Source of the DNA: Myxococcota bacterium
Lineage (GTDB): Bacteria > Myxococcota_A > UBA9160 > JAFDET01
Length of the DNA stretch: 47,876 nt
Direction of reading: 5' to 3'
Assembly: GCA_028278065.1 (NCBI GenBank)
Contig: JANQFA010000156.1
Span: 1-47,876, forward strand
The notes below the pieces were generated by a model, which was not told where the DNA came from, made no database searches, and worked only from the letters and a program-made list of their open reading frames with translations. Shown one piece after another: positions 13,416 through 21,877 of this stretch (position 1 is its first letter; every line of letters starts with the position of its first letter). A program made the translations under genes and the position numbers.

Positions 13416-15955
13416 CCTCGGCCCGCGGCGGGGAGCGCCCGGCCGGCGTCCTCTATGCGCTCGCCTTCGTCTCCGGCGCCGCGGCTCTCGTCTACCAGGT
13501 CGCCTGGTCGAGCCTGCTCTCGCTGACCTTCGGGAGCTCCACCCTGGCGGTGAGCGCCGTGGTCGCGGGCTTCATGGGGGGCATGGGGCTCGGCGCCTGG
13601 GGCTGGCACCGGGTGAGGGGGGCCCACCGCTCGCCGCTCCTCGCCTACGCCTGGCTCGAGCTGGGGATCGTCCTCTCCACGGCCGTGTTCACGCGGGCCT
13701 TCGTCCACCTGCCGCGCGTCTTCGCGTCGCTGGCCGGGGATCTCGGTGCCGGAACGGGCTTCGACCTCGCCCGCGTCGTGGGCGTTTTCGGGCTGCTCCT
13801 GATCCCGGCGGCCCTCATGGGGGCCACCTATCCCGCCCTCTGCATGGCCCTGATCCGCTCGCGGCAGGGCGTCGATCGCCACCTCGGCGTGATCTACGGA
13901 CTGAACACGGTCGGGGCGGCACTCGGCGCCCTGCTCGGCGGCTTCGTGCTGGTGGAGTGGCTGGGTGCACGAGGGGCCGTGACGGCGGCCAATGGCCTCA
14001 ATTTCGGGGTGGCGCTCGTGGCCCTGCGTGCGGCGCGGCGCGTCCGTGGCAGTGGGGCCGCCGCCGAGCCGTCCGACGAGGCGATCCCGACCGCCTTGCC
14101 GGTGCTCGTGACCGCCCTGGTGCTGTTCGGCTCGGGCTTCACCACCCTCGGCTATGAGATCGTCTGGTTCCGGGCGCTTCGCTACCTGGTCGGGAACGGC
14201 ACCTACGCATTGACCACGGCCCTGGTCGTCTTCCTGCTGGGACTCGGCCTCGGGGCGCTCCTGTACCGGCCGCTCGTGCGCCGCGGCGCTCCGGAGCGCA
14301 CCCTCGGGCTCTCCCAGCTGGCCGTCGGCCTGCTGGCCCTCGCCGCCATCGGGGCCGAGCTCTGGATCCTCCGCGAGCCCGTCCTGCGGGAGTCCCTCTC
14401 GATCTTCTCCGGACGCGTGCGCGCCCAGGCGTGGACCTGGCGCCTGGCCGTCGGCGCCGGGGTGGCCACGGCAGTCATGCTCCCGGCCACGCTGGCCATG
14501 GGCCTCGCCTTTCCCCTCGCCAGCCGCCTCTTCCTGGGCAGCGTCCGCCAGGTCGGCGCCCGCGTCGGAGGCGCCTACCTGCTGTCGAACCTGGGCAGCA
14601 TCAGCGGTGCGATCTTCGCCGCGGTCGTGGTGCTGCCCGCGCTGGGGACGCTGGGTGGGACGCGCGCTCTCGCCGTGTGCAACGCCGCCCTCGGCCTCGC
14701 CGTGCTGGCCTTCGCGCCGCGCTCGCGGGTGGTCTGGGTGCCCGCCGGCCTGGCGGCGGCGGGTGTGCTGGCGGGGGCGGCCCTCCTGCCCGCGCGGCTC
14801 CCGTTCGCCGGGGAGAGCGGCGTGGTGCGCGCCGCGCCGCGCCTCCTCTTCGAGCAGGAGGCGGAGATGGGCACGGTGCAGGTGCGCGCGGCGCCGAACG
14901 GGCCCGGGCGGGTGATGACCATCGACGGAGCGCTGATCGCGGGAGCCGGCGATCTCATTCCCGAGATCCAGCGCAAGCAGCTCCTGCTGGCCCACCTGCC
15001 CATCGTGCTGGCGCCGGGTCCGGTCCGGACCCTCAACGTGGGGATCGCATCCTGCTCCACGCTCGCCGCGCTGGCCGAGCACGAGCGGATCGAGCAGCTC
15101 GATGCCGTCGAGATCAATCGCGCGGTCATGTACGGCGCGAGGCTCTTTGCCGAGTCCGCCGTCCTCGACGACCCGCGCGTGACCGCGGTGGTGGAGGATG
15201 CGGTCCACTTCCTGCTGCGCGCGCCACGGCGGTACGATCTGATCGTCTCCGACGGAAAGCAGAACAAGGACTTCTCCGGCAACGCAAAGATCCTCTCCGC
15301 CGAGTTCTACGCGTTCGCCGCCGAGCGGCTCTCCGAGTGCGGGACGTTCGTGCAGTGGATCCCGATGTCGAACGATCCGGTCAGCTTCGAGCTGATCTCC
15401 CGCACGTTCCGGCACGCCTTCCCCGAGACGCAGATCTTCTTCGACCCCCCGGAATCGGTGTACATGGTGGGCTCGCGCTGTGCCCTGGCCCCGCGCGCAC
15501 GGCGCGGCGAGCGCTGGGACGCGGCGGATCCGGCTGCCGCGCTGGAGCCCTACGGCTTCCGCGGACCGGACGATCTGCTCGCGCTGTGGGTGGCCGACGG
15601 GGACGCTCTCGAGGCGGCCTTCGGCGACGGCCCGTTGAACGGCTGGGACCGCCTCCCGGTGGCGTTCGCCGCCTATCGCGCGCGGCCGTCGCGGAGCGGC
15701 GCGCAGGCCTTGAATCTCGGCGCGCTCCTGGACGGGCGCGCGGCTCACGGTGCCGAACGCTCCCCGTTCGAGGCGCCGGGGTCGACACGGGCCGCCGTGC
15801 GGGCGAAGGTGCAGGTCGCGATCCGGCGCGGCTTCGAGCGGGACTTCCCCGCTGCCCGGCGCCTGGTGGGGGACGCGCTCGAGCTGGACCCGGACGATCC
15901 GCAGGCGCGTTGGGTGCAGAGCTGGCTGCGCGTGACGGAGCGAAAGGCCTCGTGA
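13412..15955 (+). CDS. membrane-fused spermidine-synthase-like protein (paralogue 2)
   Basis: 847 residues from GTG 13412, which overlaps the preceding stop by 4 nt. Residues 1 to about 460 hold many hydrophobic helices, including a conserved opening GAAALVYQVAW. A polyamine-synthase-like domain (about 475-700) shows NVGIASCST, LDAVEIN, VVEDAVHFL and DLIVSDGKQN, then LSAEFY. The Asp-bearing DLIVSDGK segment is closer to classical SpeE than in paralogue 1, but the DP-x-G gate is missing. A TPR-like tail ends the protein. It lies between two genes of the same run, 19 nt before a second SpeE-like paralogue. The substrate is unknown. Active-site placement on the cytoplasmic or outer side is not settled by sequence. 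Confidence 0.8.
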   Translation: MTSARGGERPAGVLYALAFVSGAAALVYQVAWSSLLSLTFGSSTLAVSAVVAGFMGGMGLGAWGWHRVRGAHRSPLLAYAWLELGIVLSTAVFTRAFVHLPRVFASLAGDLGAGTGFDLARVVGVFGLLLIPAALMGATYPALCMALIRSRQGVDRHLGVIYGLNTVGAALGALLGGFVLVEWLGARGAVTAANGLNFGVALVALRAARRVRGSGAAAEPSDEAIPTALPVLVTALVLFGSGFTTLGYEIVWFRALRYLVGNGTYALTTALVVFLLGLGLGALLYRPLVRRGAPERTLGLSQLAVGLLALAAIGAELWILREPVLRESLSIFSGRVRAQAWTWRLAVGAGVATAVMLPATLAMGLAFPLASRLFLGSVRQVGARVGGAYLLSNLGSISGAIFAAVVVLPALGTLGGTRALAVCNAALGLAVLAFAPRSRVVWVPAGLAAAGVLAGAALLPARLPFAGESGVVRAAPRLLFEQEAEMGTVQVRAAPNGPGRVMTIDGALIAGAGDLIPEIQRKQLLLAHLPIVLAPGPVRTLNVGIASCSTLAALAEHERIEQLDAVEINRAVMYGARLFAESAVLDDPRVTAVVEDAVHFLLRAPRRYDLIVSDGKQNKDFSGNAKILSAEFYAFAAERLSECGTFVQWIPMSNDPVSFELISRTFRHAFPETQIFFDPPESVYMVGSRCALAPRARRGERWDAADPAAALEPYGFRGPDDLLALWVADGDALEAAFGDGPLNGWDRLPVAFAAYRARPSRSGAQALNLGALLDGRAAHGAERSPFEAPGSTRAAVRAKVQVAIRRGFERDFPAARRLVGDALELDPDDPQARWVQSWLRVTERKAS

Positions 15956-15974
15956 GAGGAGAGGGGCGGAAGCG

Positions 15975-18830
15975 GTGACGCGGGCGATCGCCCTCGTGCT
16001 CACGATCCTGACCGGGTTCAGCGGCCTGGTCTACCAGGTGGCCTGGCAGAAGTACCTGGCCACCCTGCTCGGCTCCCACAGCGAGGCGACGGCCGCAGTG
16101 CTGGCGGTCTTCCTGGGCGGCCTGGCCGTGGGCTACGCGGTCTTCGGGAGCGTCACTGCGCGCATGACGTCGCGCGCTGCGCAGGCCCGGGGGTCGGCCC
16201 CCCTGCTCCGCCTCTACGGCGTCGTCGAGAGCGGTATCGGCGTCTACGCGCTCCTCTTCCCCTGGCTCTTCGGCGGGGCCGAAGCGGTGTCGTTCATGGT
16301 GCCGGTCGGGAGGGAGGGGCTGTCGTTCGCCTTCGACGTGCTGCTGGCCATCCTGCTGCTCGGGCCGCCGACGGTGCTGATGGGAGGGACCATCCCGATC
16401 CTCACCCAGGCGCTCTCGGCGCGTCTCGAGGAGGCCACCCGGGTGCACGCCTGGGTCTACGCGTTCAACACCCTCGGCGCCTTCGGCGGCGCCCTGGTGG
16501 GCGGATTCCTGCTCGTCCCCCTGCTGGGCCTGGACGGCGTGCTGCGCAGCATGGGCGTCGTCAATCTGGCTGCGGGCTGCATCTTCCTCGCTCTCCACCG
16601 CTTCGCGAAGCCCGGCCCGTCGCAGGGCGGCGCGGAGCGCGCGACGGCGGCCGCACCGTCCCGCCGCTTCCTCCTCTACGGCTGCGTCGCGCTGCTCGGC
16701 GGCTTCGCGATGATGGCGGTGCAGACCGCCCTCAACCGTGTGGGAGGGCTCGCCTTCGGCGCGTCGCACTTCACCTTTGCGATGGTGGTGGCGGTCTTCG
16801 TGCTCTGCATCGCGATCGGCAGCTTCGTGGTCTCCGCCCTGCGCGAGATCCCGCCGCTCCTGATCGTGGCGTCGCAGTGGCTCCTGGTGGCGCTCCTCGC
16901 CGCTGTCTACTTCGTCCTGGGCGACGCGCCCTACTGGGCGCACGCGCTGCGCTCGCTCTTCCGGGACGTGGACCCCGCCTTCCACGCCTACCACGGTCTC
17001 GCGTTCCTCGGCATCCTGGCGCTGCTGGCCGTGCCCGTGGGTCTCTCCGGCGCGCTTCTTCCGCTCCTGTTCCATCATCTGCGCCGCGAGATCGGCGACC
17101 TCGGCGCGGTGGCCGGCAGGCTCTACAGCTGGAACACGACGGGCTCGCTGCTCGGTGCGCTCCTCGGCGGCTACGCCCTCTTCTTCTGGCTCGACCTCCA
17201 CGAGGTCTACCGCGTGGCGCTGTGCGCGTCGGCCCTGGGCGCCGGCCTGCTGACCGCCCTGGTGATGCGGGCGCGTGTGGCGGGGTTCGCGCTCGCCGCC
17301 GCGTGTGTCGCCGGCCTGGCCGCGCTGCCCGCCTGGAGTCCCGAGCGGATCGCCTCCGGGCTCTTCCGCGTGCGCGAGCCGGTGGCCGGGACCTTCGAGG
17401 GGCCGGACGTGTTCTTCGCCCGCAACCGGGGCGTCTTCGAGACGATCTTCCACGCCGACGATCCCGCCGTGACGGTCACGGTGAGCGAAGCCCCGCTTCG
17501 TACCGGCGGTCGGACGCGCTCGATCGCCACGAACGGGAAGCCCGACGGCAATCTCCACGCCGACTACACCACCATGGCCATGGCAGGGCTGCTCCCGGCG
17601 CTCTTCGCCGGGAATCCCGAGCACGCCTTCGTGATCGGCTGGGGGACCGGCGTCACCGTCGGCGAGCTCGCCAAGCTGGCGGACGTTCGCTCGGTCGAGG
17701 TGGCCGAGATCTCCGCGGCGGTCCTCGAGGCGGCGCCCCTGTTCGACTATGGAAACCTGAACGCCGCTCGCAACCCGAAGGTGCGGACGATGCGCGGCGA
17801 CGCCTACCGGGCGCTCCTGCGCAGCGAGGGCCGCTTCGGCGTGATTTCCTCCGAGCCCAGCAACCCCTGGATGACCGGCGTCGAGATGCTCTTCAGTCGC
17901 GAGTTCCTGGAGGCGGCCCGCGAGCGCCTCGCCCCGGGCGGCGTGTACGCGCAGTGGTTCCACCTCTACGAGGTGGATCGGGCTACGGTCGAGCTGGTCC
18001 TGCGCACCTACGCCGAGGTGTTCCCGCGGGTGTCCGCGTGGTTCGCCACCGGTGACGACCTGCTCGTGTTGGGCTTCGACGAGGAGGTCCCCGCCCTCGA
18101 CCTCGAGCGGCTGGCGCGCCGCTTCGCGCGCACCGACTTCTCGGCGGGCTTCGCGCGGGCCGGCGTGCACCGCTTCGAAGAGCTGCTCATGCACGAGGTG
18201 CTGCCGCTGGGCGCGCTGCACGCTGCGTCCCTGGAAGGTCCGATCCACACCCTGCGCCATCCGATCCTCTCCCACCAGGCGTCGCGGGCGTTCTTCCGGG
18301 GCAAGCGTGCGGAGCTGCCGCGGCTGGTCCATCTGGAGGCGGAGCGCGTGGGCGGGCAGAATTCGCTCCTGCGCCGGGTCCTGGCGGATCCCGACGGCCG
18401 ACTTGCGGAAGACCTGCTGGCCTCCTTCTCCACCCAGACCTGTCGCATGGGACGACCCATCGAGTGCGGCACGGTGCACGCCCGCTGGCTGCGGGATCAT
18501 CCCGACTCGGAGCGACGCGAGCGCGAGCTCGCGGAGGTGCGTCTGTTCGCCGGGGGGCAGCTCGCCGAGCACCTGGAGGACGAGCTCCTCGAGCAGATCG
18601 CGTCGCTCCACGCGGGGGCAGAGCCGATTCGAGGCGGTGCGGACCCGATGCAGGCCGCCCTCGACGTCACCGGCCTCTACAATCGCTACTACCATCACGC
18701 GATCCCCTTCGACCGCCGCGTCCTGGCCGACGTCTGGCGACGCTGCGGGCGCAACGCCCGACTCACCACCACCTGCGGGCGCGCTCGCGAGGAGGTCGAA
18801 CGCCACATGGGTCCCCTGGTCGTCCGATGA
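15975..18830 (+). CDS. membrane-fused spermidine-synthase-like protein (paralogue 3)
   Basis: 951 residues from GTG 15975, 19 nt after paralogue 2. The N-terminal half (about 1-455) is a multi-helix membrane module beginning with GFSGLVYQVAWQKYL. The domain from about 500 to 720 has VIGWGTGVTVGEL (SAM-type loop), VEVAEIS, MRGDAYRALL and SSEPSNPWMTG, then LFSREF. The EPSNPWM-x-G form is characteristic of fused MFS/spermidine-synthase proteins. The C-terminal 200 residues are helical. The stop overlaps the next ATG (ATGA), implying translational coupling with a sulfatase-fold lipoprotein. Two adjacent SpeE-like genes of different subtype suggest distinct substrates or a heteromeric complex; this is inference. 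Confidence 0.82.
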   Translation: MTRAIALVLTILTGFSGLVYQVAWQKYLATLLGSHSEATAAVLAVFLGGLAVGYAVFGSVTARMTSRAAQARGSAPLLRLYGVVESGIGVYALLFPWLFGGAEAVSFMVPVGREGLSFAFDVLLAILLLGPPTVLMGGTIPILTQALSARLEEATRVHAWVYAFNTLGAFGGALVGGFLLVPLLGLDGVLRSMGVVNLAAGCIFLALHRFAKPGPSQGGAERATAAAPSRRFLLYGCVALLGGFAMMAVQTALNRVGGLAFGASHFTFAMVVAVFVLCIAIGSFVVSALREIPPLLIVASQWLLVALLAAVYFVLGDAPYWAHALRSLFRDVDPAFHAYHGLAFLGILALLAVPVGLSGALLPLLFHHLRREIGDLGAVAGRLYSWNTTGSLLGALLGGYALFFWLDLHEVYRVALCASALGAGLLTALVMRARVAGFALAAACVAGLAALPAWSPERIASGLFRVREPVAGTFEGPDVFFARNRGVFETIFHADDPAVTVTVSEAPLRTGGRTRSIATNGKPDGNLHADYTTMAMAGLLPALFAGNPEHAFVIGWGTGVTVGELAKLADVRSVEVAEISAAVLEAAPLFDYGNLNAARNPKVRTMRGDAYRALLRSEGRFGVISSEPSNPWMTGVEMLFSREFLEAARERLAPGGVYAQWFHLYEVDRATVELVLRTYAEVFPRVSAWFATGDDLLVLGFDEEVPALDLERLARRFARTDFSAGFARAGVHRFEELLMHEVLPLGALHAASLEGPIHTLRHPILSHQASRAFFRGKRAELPRLVHLEAERVGGQNSLLRRVLADPDGRLAEDLLASFSTQTCRMGRPIECGTVHARWLRDHPDSERRERELAEVRLFAGGQLAEHLEDELLEQIASLHAGAEPIRGGADPMQAALDVTGLYNRYYHHAIPFDRRVLADVWRRCGRNARLTTTCGRAREEVERHMGPLVVR

Positions 18831-20203
18831 GATCCTGGCGCGCCGCGTTCGTCGCCGTGGCCCTCGCCTCGCTGTTCCTGGGCGGCTGTGCGGAAGAGCC
18901 CCACGTGGGACCGGCCCGCCACCTGCTGATCGTCTCGCTCGACACGGTGCGCGCCGATCACCTCGCGGTCTACGGCTACGAGCGCGAGACGGCTCCGGGG
19001 GTCTCCGCCCTGGCCGCGCGCGGGGCGGTCTTCAGCAACGCCTTCTCTCACGACACGAACACCAACCCCGCGCACACCTCGCTCTTCACCTCGCTCCACC
19101 CCCACCAGCACGGGAGCCGGGCCAACGGGCAGCGTCTCGCGCCCGGGGTGCGCACCCTGGCGCAGCTCCTCGCCGACATGGGCTTCGCCACCGGCGGGTT
19201 CGTGAGCGGCGCCACCATGAAGGACGCCGCATCGGGGCTCTCGCGTGGCTTCGACATCTGGGAGGATCGCTTCGACGGCAAGCGTCGCGACGGAGCCGAA
19301 ACGGTCGACCTGGCGCGTCGCTGGCTGAGGGAGCAGGGCGGTCGCGTCTTCCTGTTCCTGCATCTCTACGACGCCCACGGCCGCTACCTGCCGCAGGGCG
19401 ACTATCGGGATCTCTTCCAGTCCGACGAGCCGGGCCCTCGCCTGGATCGGGTGCCCAAGTACCAGCGGCTCCTGGACGAGCGGGGCGAGCTGGAGCGCTC
19501 GCTCAACGTGTACGTCGACGCCTACGACGAGATGATCCGCTACGCCGACGACCAGGTTGCGCGACTCCTCGGGGACTTCGATCTGGACGAGACCCTGGTG
19601 GTGCTGCTGTCCGACCACGGGGAGACCCTCGGCGAGCGCTACCACGTGCTGGACCACGGGGCACAGGTCTTCGACGAGCAGATCCGCATCCCGCTGATCT
19701 TCGCCGGGCCCGACGTCCCGGTCGGCCGCCACGCCGCGACGGTACGCATGATCGACGTCCTGCCGACGCTCTTCACCCTGCTGGGGCTCGAGCGACCCTC
19801 CGATCTCCCCGTCCAGGGGCGCGATCTCGCTCCGCTGATGCGCGGCGAGGAGGGCGGGCCGGAGCCGGTCTTCGCGAGCGCGCGAGCCGCCGGGCGCAGG
19901 CACCGCGACCGCCTCTACGATCTGGACCGCTCCCGACGCATCCTCTCCCTGCGAGACGGCGGCTGGAAGGTGGTGCTCTACCCGGGTGAGCGCGAGGACT
20001 ACGTCGAGCTCTACGACCTCTCGGCCGATCCGGGGGAGAGAGTGAACCTGGCGGAGACGAGGCCCGAGGTGCGCGAACGGATGCTGGAGCGCCTGGCGCG
20101 CTGGCGGGAGGACGGCGCCTCGAGTCCGGCTCCCGAAGTCGGGGAGGGCTTGTCCCCCGAGCTGCGCGACCAGCTCGAGGCGCTGGGCTACGTCGACGAA
20201 TGA
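18827..20203 (+). CDS. sulfatase-superfamily lipoprotein (Thr-type)
   Basis: 458 residues from ATG 18827, overlapping the preceding stop (ATGA). The signal peptide ends in lipobox LGGC (Cys21). The catalytic fold shows SLDTVRADHL (Asp39) and LSDHGETLGER. The nucleophile motif reads T-N-P-A-H (Thr79), with FTSLHPHQHG after it. The C-terminus is LEALGYVDE. The domain is complete, about 430 residues, with no TPR tail. The gene is followed by another sulfatase-fold lipoprotein with a 4-nt overlap. Predicted periplasmic or outer-membrane-anchored phospho-ester enzyme. Because the Arg of the sulfatase motif is His and Cys is Thr, a sulfatase annotation by fold should not be read as activity. Confidence 0.83.
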   Translation: MRSWRAAFVAVALASLFLGGCAEEPHVGPARHLLIVSLDTVRADHLAVYGYERETAPGVSALAARGAVFSNAFSHDTNTNPAHTSLFTSLHPHQHGSRANGQRLAPGVRTLAQLLADMGFATGGFVSGATMKDAASGLSRGFDIWEDRFDGKRRDGAETVDLARRWLREQGGRVFLFLHLYDAHGRYLPQGDYRDLFQSDEPGPRLDRVPKYQRLLDERGELERSLNVYVDAYDEMIRYADDQVARLLGDFDLDETLVVLLSDHGETLGERYHVLDHGAQVFDEQIRIPLIFAGPDVPVGRHAATVRMIDVLPTLFTLLGLERPSDLPVQGRDLAPLMRGEEGGPEPVFASARAAGRRHRDRLYDLDRSRRILSLRDGGWKVVLYPGEREDYVELYDLSADPGERVNLAETRPEVRERMLERLARWREDGASSPAPEVGEGLSPELRDQLEALGYVDE

Positions 20204-21864
20204 GGGGGGTGCCGCGGCGAGCGCTGGGCGCGCCGGAAGCGGTCCTCGCCATCCTGATCGGGCTCTGTGGCTGTGCGCCGGCGCCCGACGAGACCCGCAT
20301 CAACGTGGTGCTCCTGACGGTCGATACCCTGCGCGCCGATCGTCTGGGCGCGTACGGCCACGACGGCGCGCGGACGCACCACATCGACTCGCTGGCGCGG
20401 GACGGCGTCGTCTTCGAGCAGGCCAGCACGCCGGTTCCGCGTACGACCGCCGCCGTCGCGTCGCTCTTCACGGCGCGCCATCCCCACGAGCACGGCGCCG
20501 TCGAGGTGGGCGAGCGGCTCTCCGCCGAGGGGGGCACCACCCTGGCCGAGGTGCTGCGCGACGCCGGCTGGCGCACCGGCGGGTTCAGCTCGAACGGCGT
20601 CGCCAGCGCGCTCCAGGGGCTGGACCGGGGCTTCGACACCTTCGTCGGCATCCGCGAGCTGCGGCGCAGACACGCGATCCGCCAGAACTGGCGCCCGGCT
20701 CGCGCGGGCGAGAAGGAGCGCGCCGAGGCCGTCACGGACGAGGCTCTACGCTGGCTCGACGCGGTCGACGGCCCCTTCTTCCTCTGGATGCTCCACCTGG
20801 AGCCGCACTTCCCCTACGAGCCCCCGCCGCGCTTCATCGACGGCGCGCGCGCCCAGGACTTCTGGCTCTACCAGGAGGCGCGCACCTGGAGGCCGCGCCT
20901 GGGGACGCTCTACTTCAACCTGAACGGCCGCTCGGCCGCCGCGCTCCCGCGGGCCGCCGAGCTGTACGACGGCGAGGTGGCGGCGGTCGACGCCCAGGTG
21001 GGACGGCTCATGGAGGCGCTGTCCGCGCGCGACGACGCCACGCGTACGCTCGTGGTCCTGACCTCGGACCACGGCGAGAGTCTCGGCGAGCACGGCTATT
21101 TCTTCGAGCACGGCGCCTTCGCCTACCAGGCAACCCTGCACGTCCCGCTGATCTTCAGCGGCGCGGGCATCCCGGCCGGCCGGCGCCTGGACCAGCCCGT
21201 GTCGCTTCTCGATGTAGCCCCGACGGTCGCCTCCCTCGCCGGCGTCGGCTGGCCGGCCTCCTCGGCGGGCTCGGGAGAGGATCTCTCCCGGCTGCTCTTC
21301 GCCGCCGCCGCCGCGCCGCCGAGCCGCCTGGTCTTCGCGGAGAGCGGATCGGCGCTGCGTCCGCAGAACCCCAGCCGCGTCCTGGGCGGACGCCGCAGCG
21401 GCCGGGCAGGCGGGGGTCGGGAGGCGTTCCGCTACGTGCGTCGGGGGCGTTTCGTGGCCGTGCGTCGCGAAGGGCGCCTCGCCCTCTACGATGCCGAGCG
21501 CGACCCGGGTCTGCAGCGCGACGTCGCGGCGGAGCACCGCGGCGAGGCGGAAGCCCTGGGCGCCCGGCTGGCGGACGTGGACCTGCTGGCCACGCGCTGG
21601 CGCAGCGTACGCGACGCCCGCTTCAAGCTGATCTCGATCCCGGAGGTGACGGGCACGCGCCACGTGCTCTTCGACCTGCTGGAGGATCCCGGGGAGACCC
21701 GGGACGTCGCGGCAGAGCACCCGGAGGTGCTGGCGCGCCTGCGCGGTCCGCTCGATGCCTGGACCCAGGCCGCGCTGTCGGATCCGCGCGGGCGCCGTGC
21801 CGAGGGCAGCGCGGCCGCGGCCGAGACCGAAGAGCGTCTGCGCGCTCTCGGCTACGTGGAGTAG
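20200..21864 (+). CDS. sulfatase-superfamily lipoprotein (Thr-type, last gene of the run)
   Basis: 554 residues from ATG 20200, overlapping the previous stop (ATGA). The signal peptide ends GLCGC (lipobox Cys25, or Cys23). Metal motifs are TVDTLRADRL (Asp42) and TSDHGESLGEHG. The nucleophile region reads T-T-A-A-V-A-S-L (Thr82), with the usual Pro, Ser and Arg all replaced, the most divergent of the five. The protein ends LRALGYVE. It is longer than its neighbour because of an insertion around residues 390-470. The stop lies 13 bp from the stop of the convergent membrane protein. Catalytic competence is less certain here than in the others. Confidence 0.8.
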   Translation: MRGVPRRALGAPEAVLAILIGLCGCAPAPDETRINVVLLTVDTLRADRLGAYGHDGARTHHIDSLARDGVVFEQASTPVPRTTAAVASLFTARHPHEHGAVEVGERLSAEGGTTLAEVLRDAGWRTGGFSSNGVASALQGLDRGFDTFVGIRELRRRHAIRQNWRPARAGEKERAEAVTDEALRWLDAVDGPFFLWMLHLEPHFPYEPPPRFIDGARAQDFWLYQEARTWRPRLGTLYFNLNGRSAAALPRAAELYDGEVAAVDAQVGRLMEALSARDDATRTLVVLTSDHGESLGEHGYFFEHGAFAYQATLHVPLIFSGAGIPAGRRLDQPVSLLDVAPTVASLAGVGWPASSAGSGEDLSRLLFAAAAAPPSRLVFAESGSALRPQNPSRVLGGRRSGRAGGGREAFRYVRRGRFVAVRREGRLALYDAERDPGLQRDVAAEHRGEAEALGARLADVDLLATRWRSVRDARFKLISIPEVTGTRHVLFDLLEDPGETRDVAAEHPEVLARLRGPLDAWTQAALSDPRGRRAEGSAAAAETEERLRALGYVE

Positions 21865-21877
21865 CGCCGGGGGCGGG

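Noticed and set aside
18827..21864. Genuine arylsulfatases or choline sulfatases
   Set aside because: The formylglycine Cys/Ser is replaced by Thr in both proteins and the following consensus is not kept. The fold call is retained, the activity is not.
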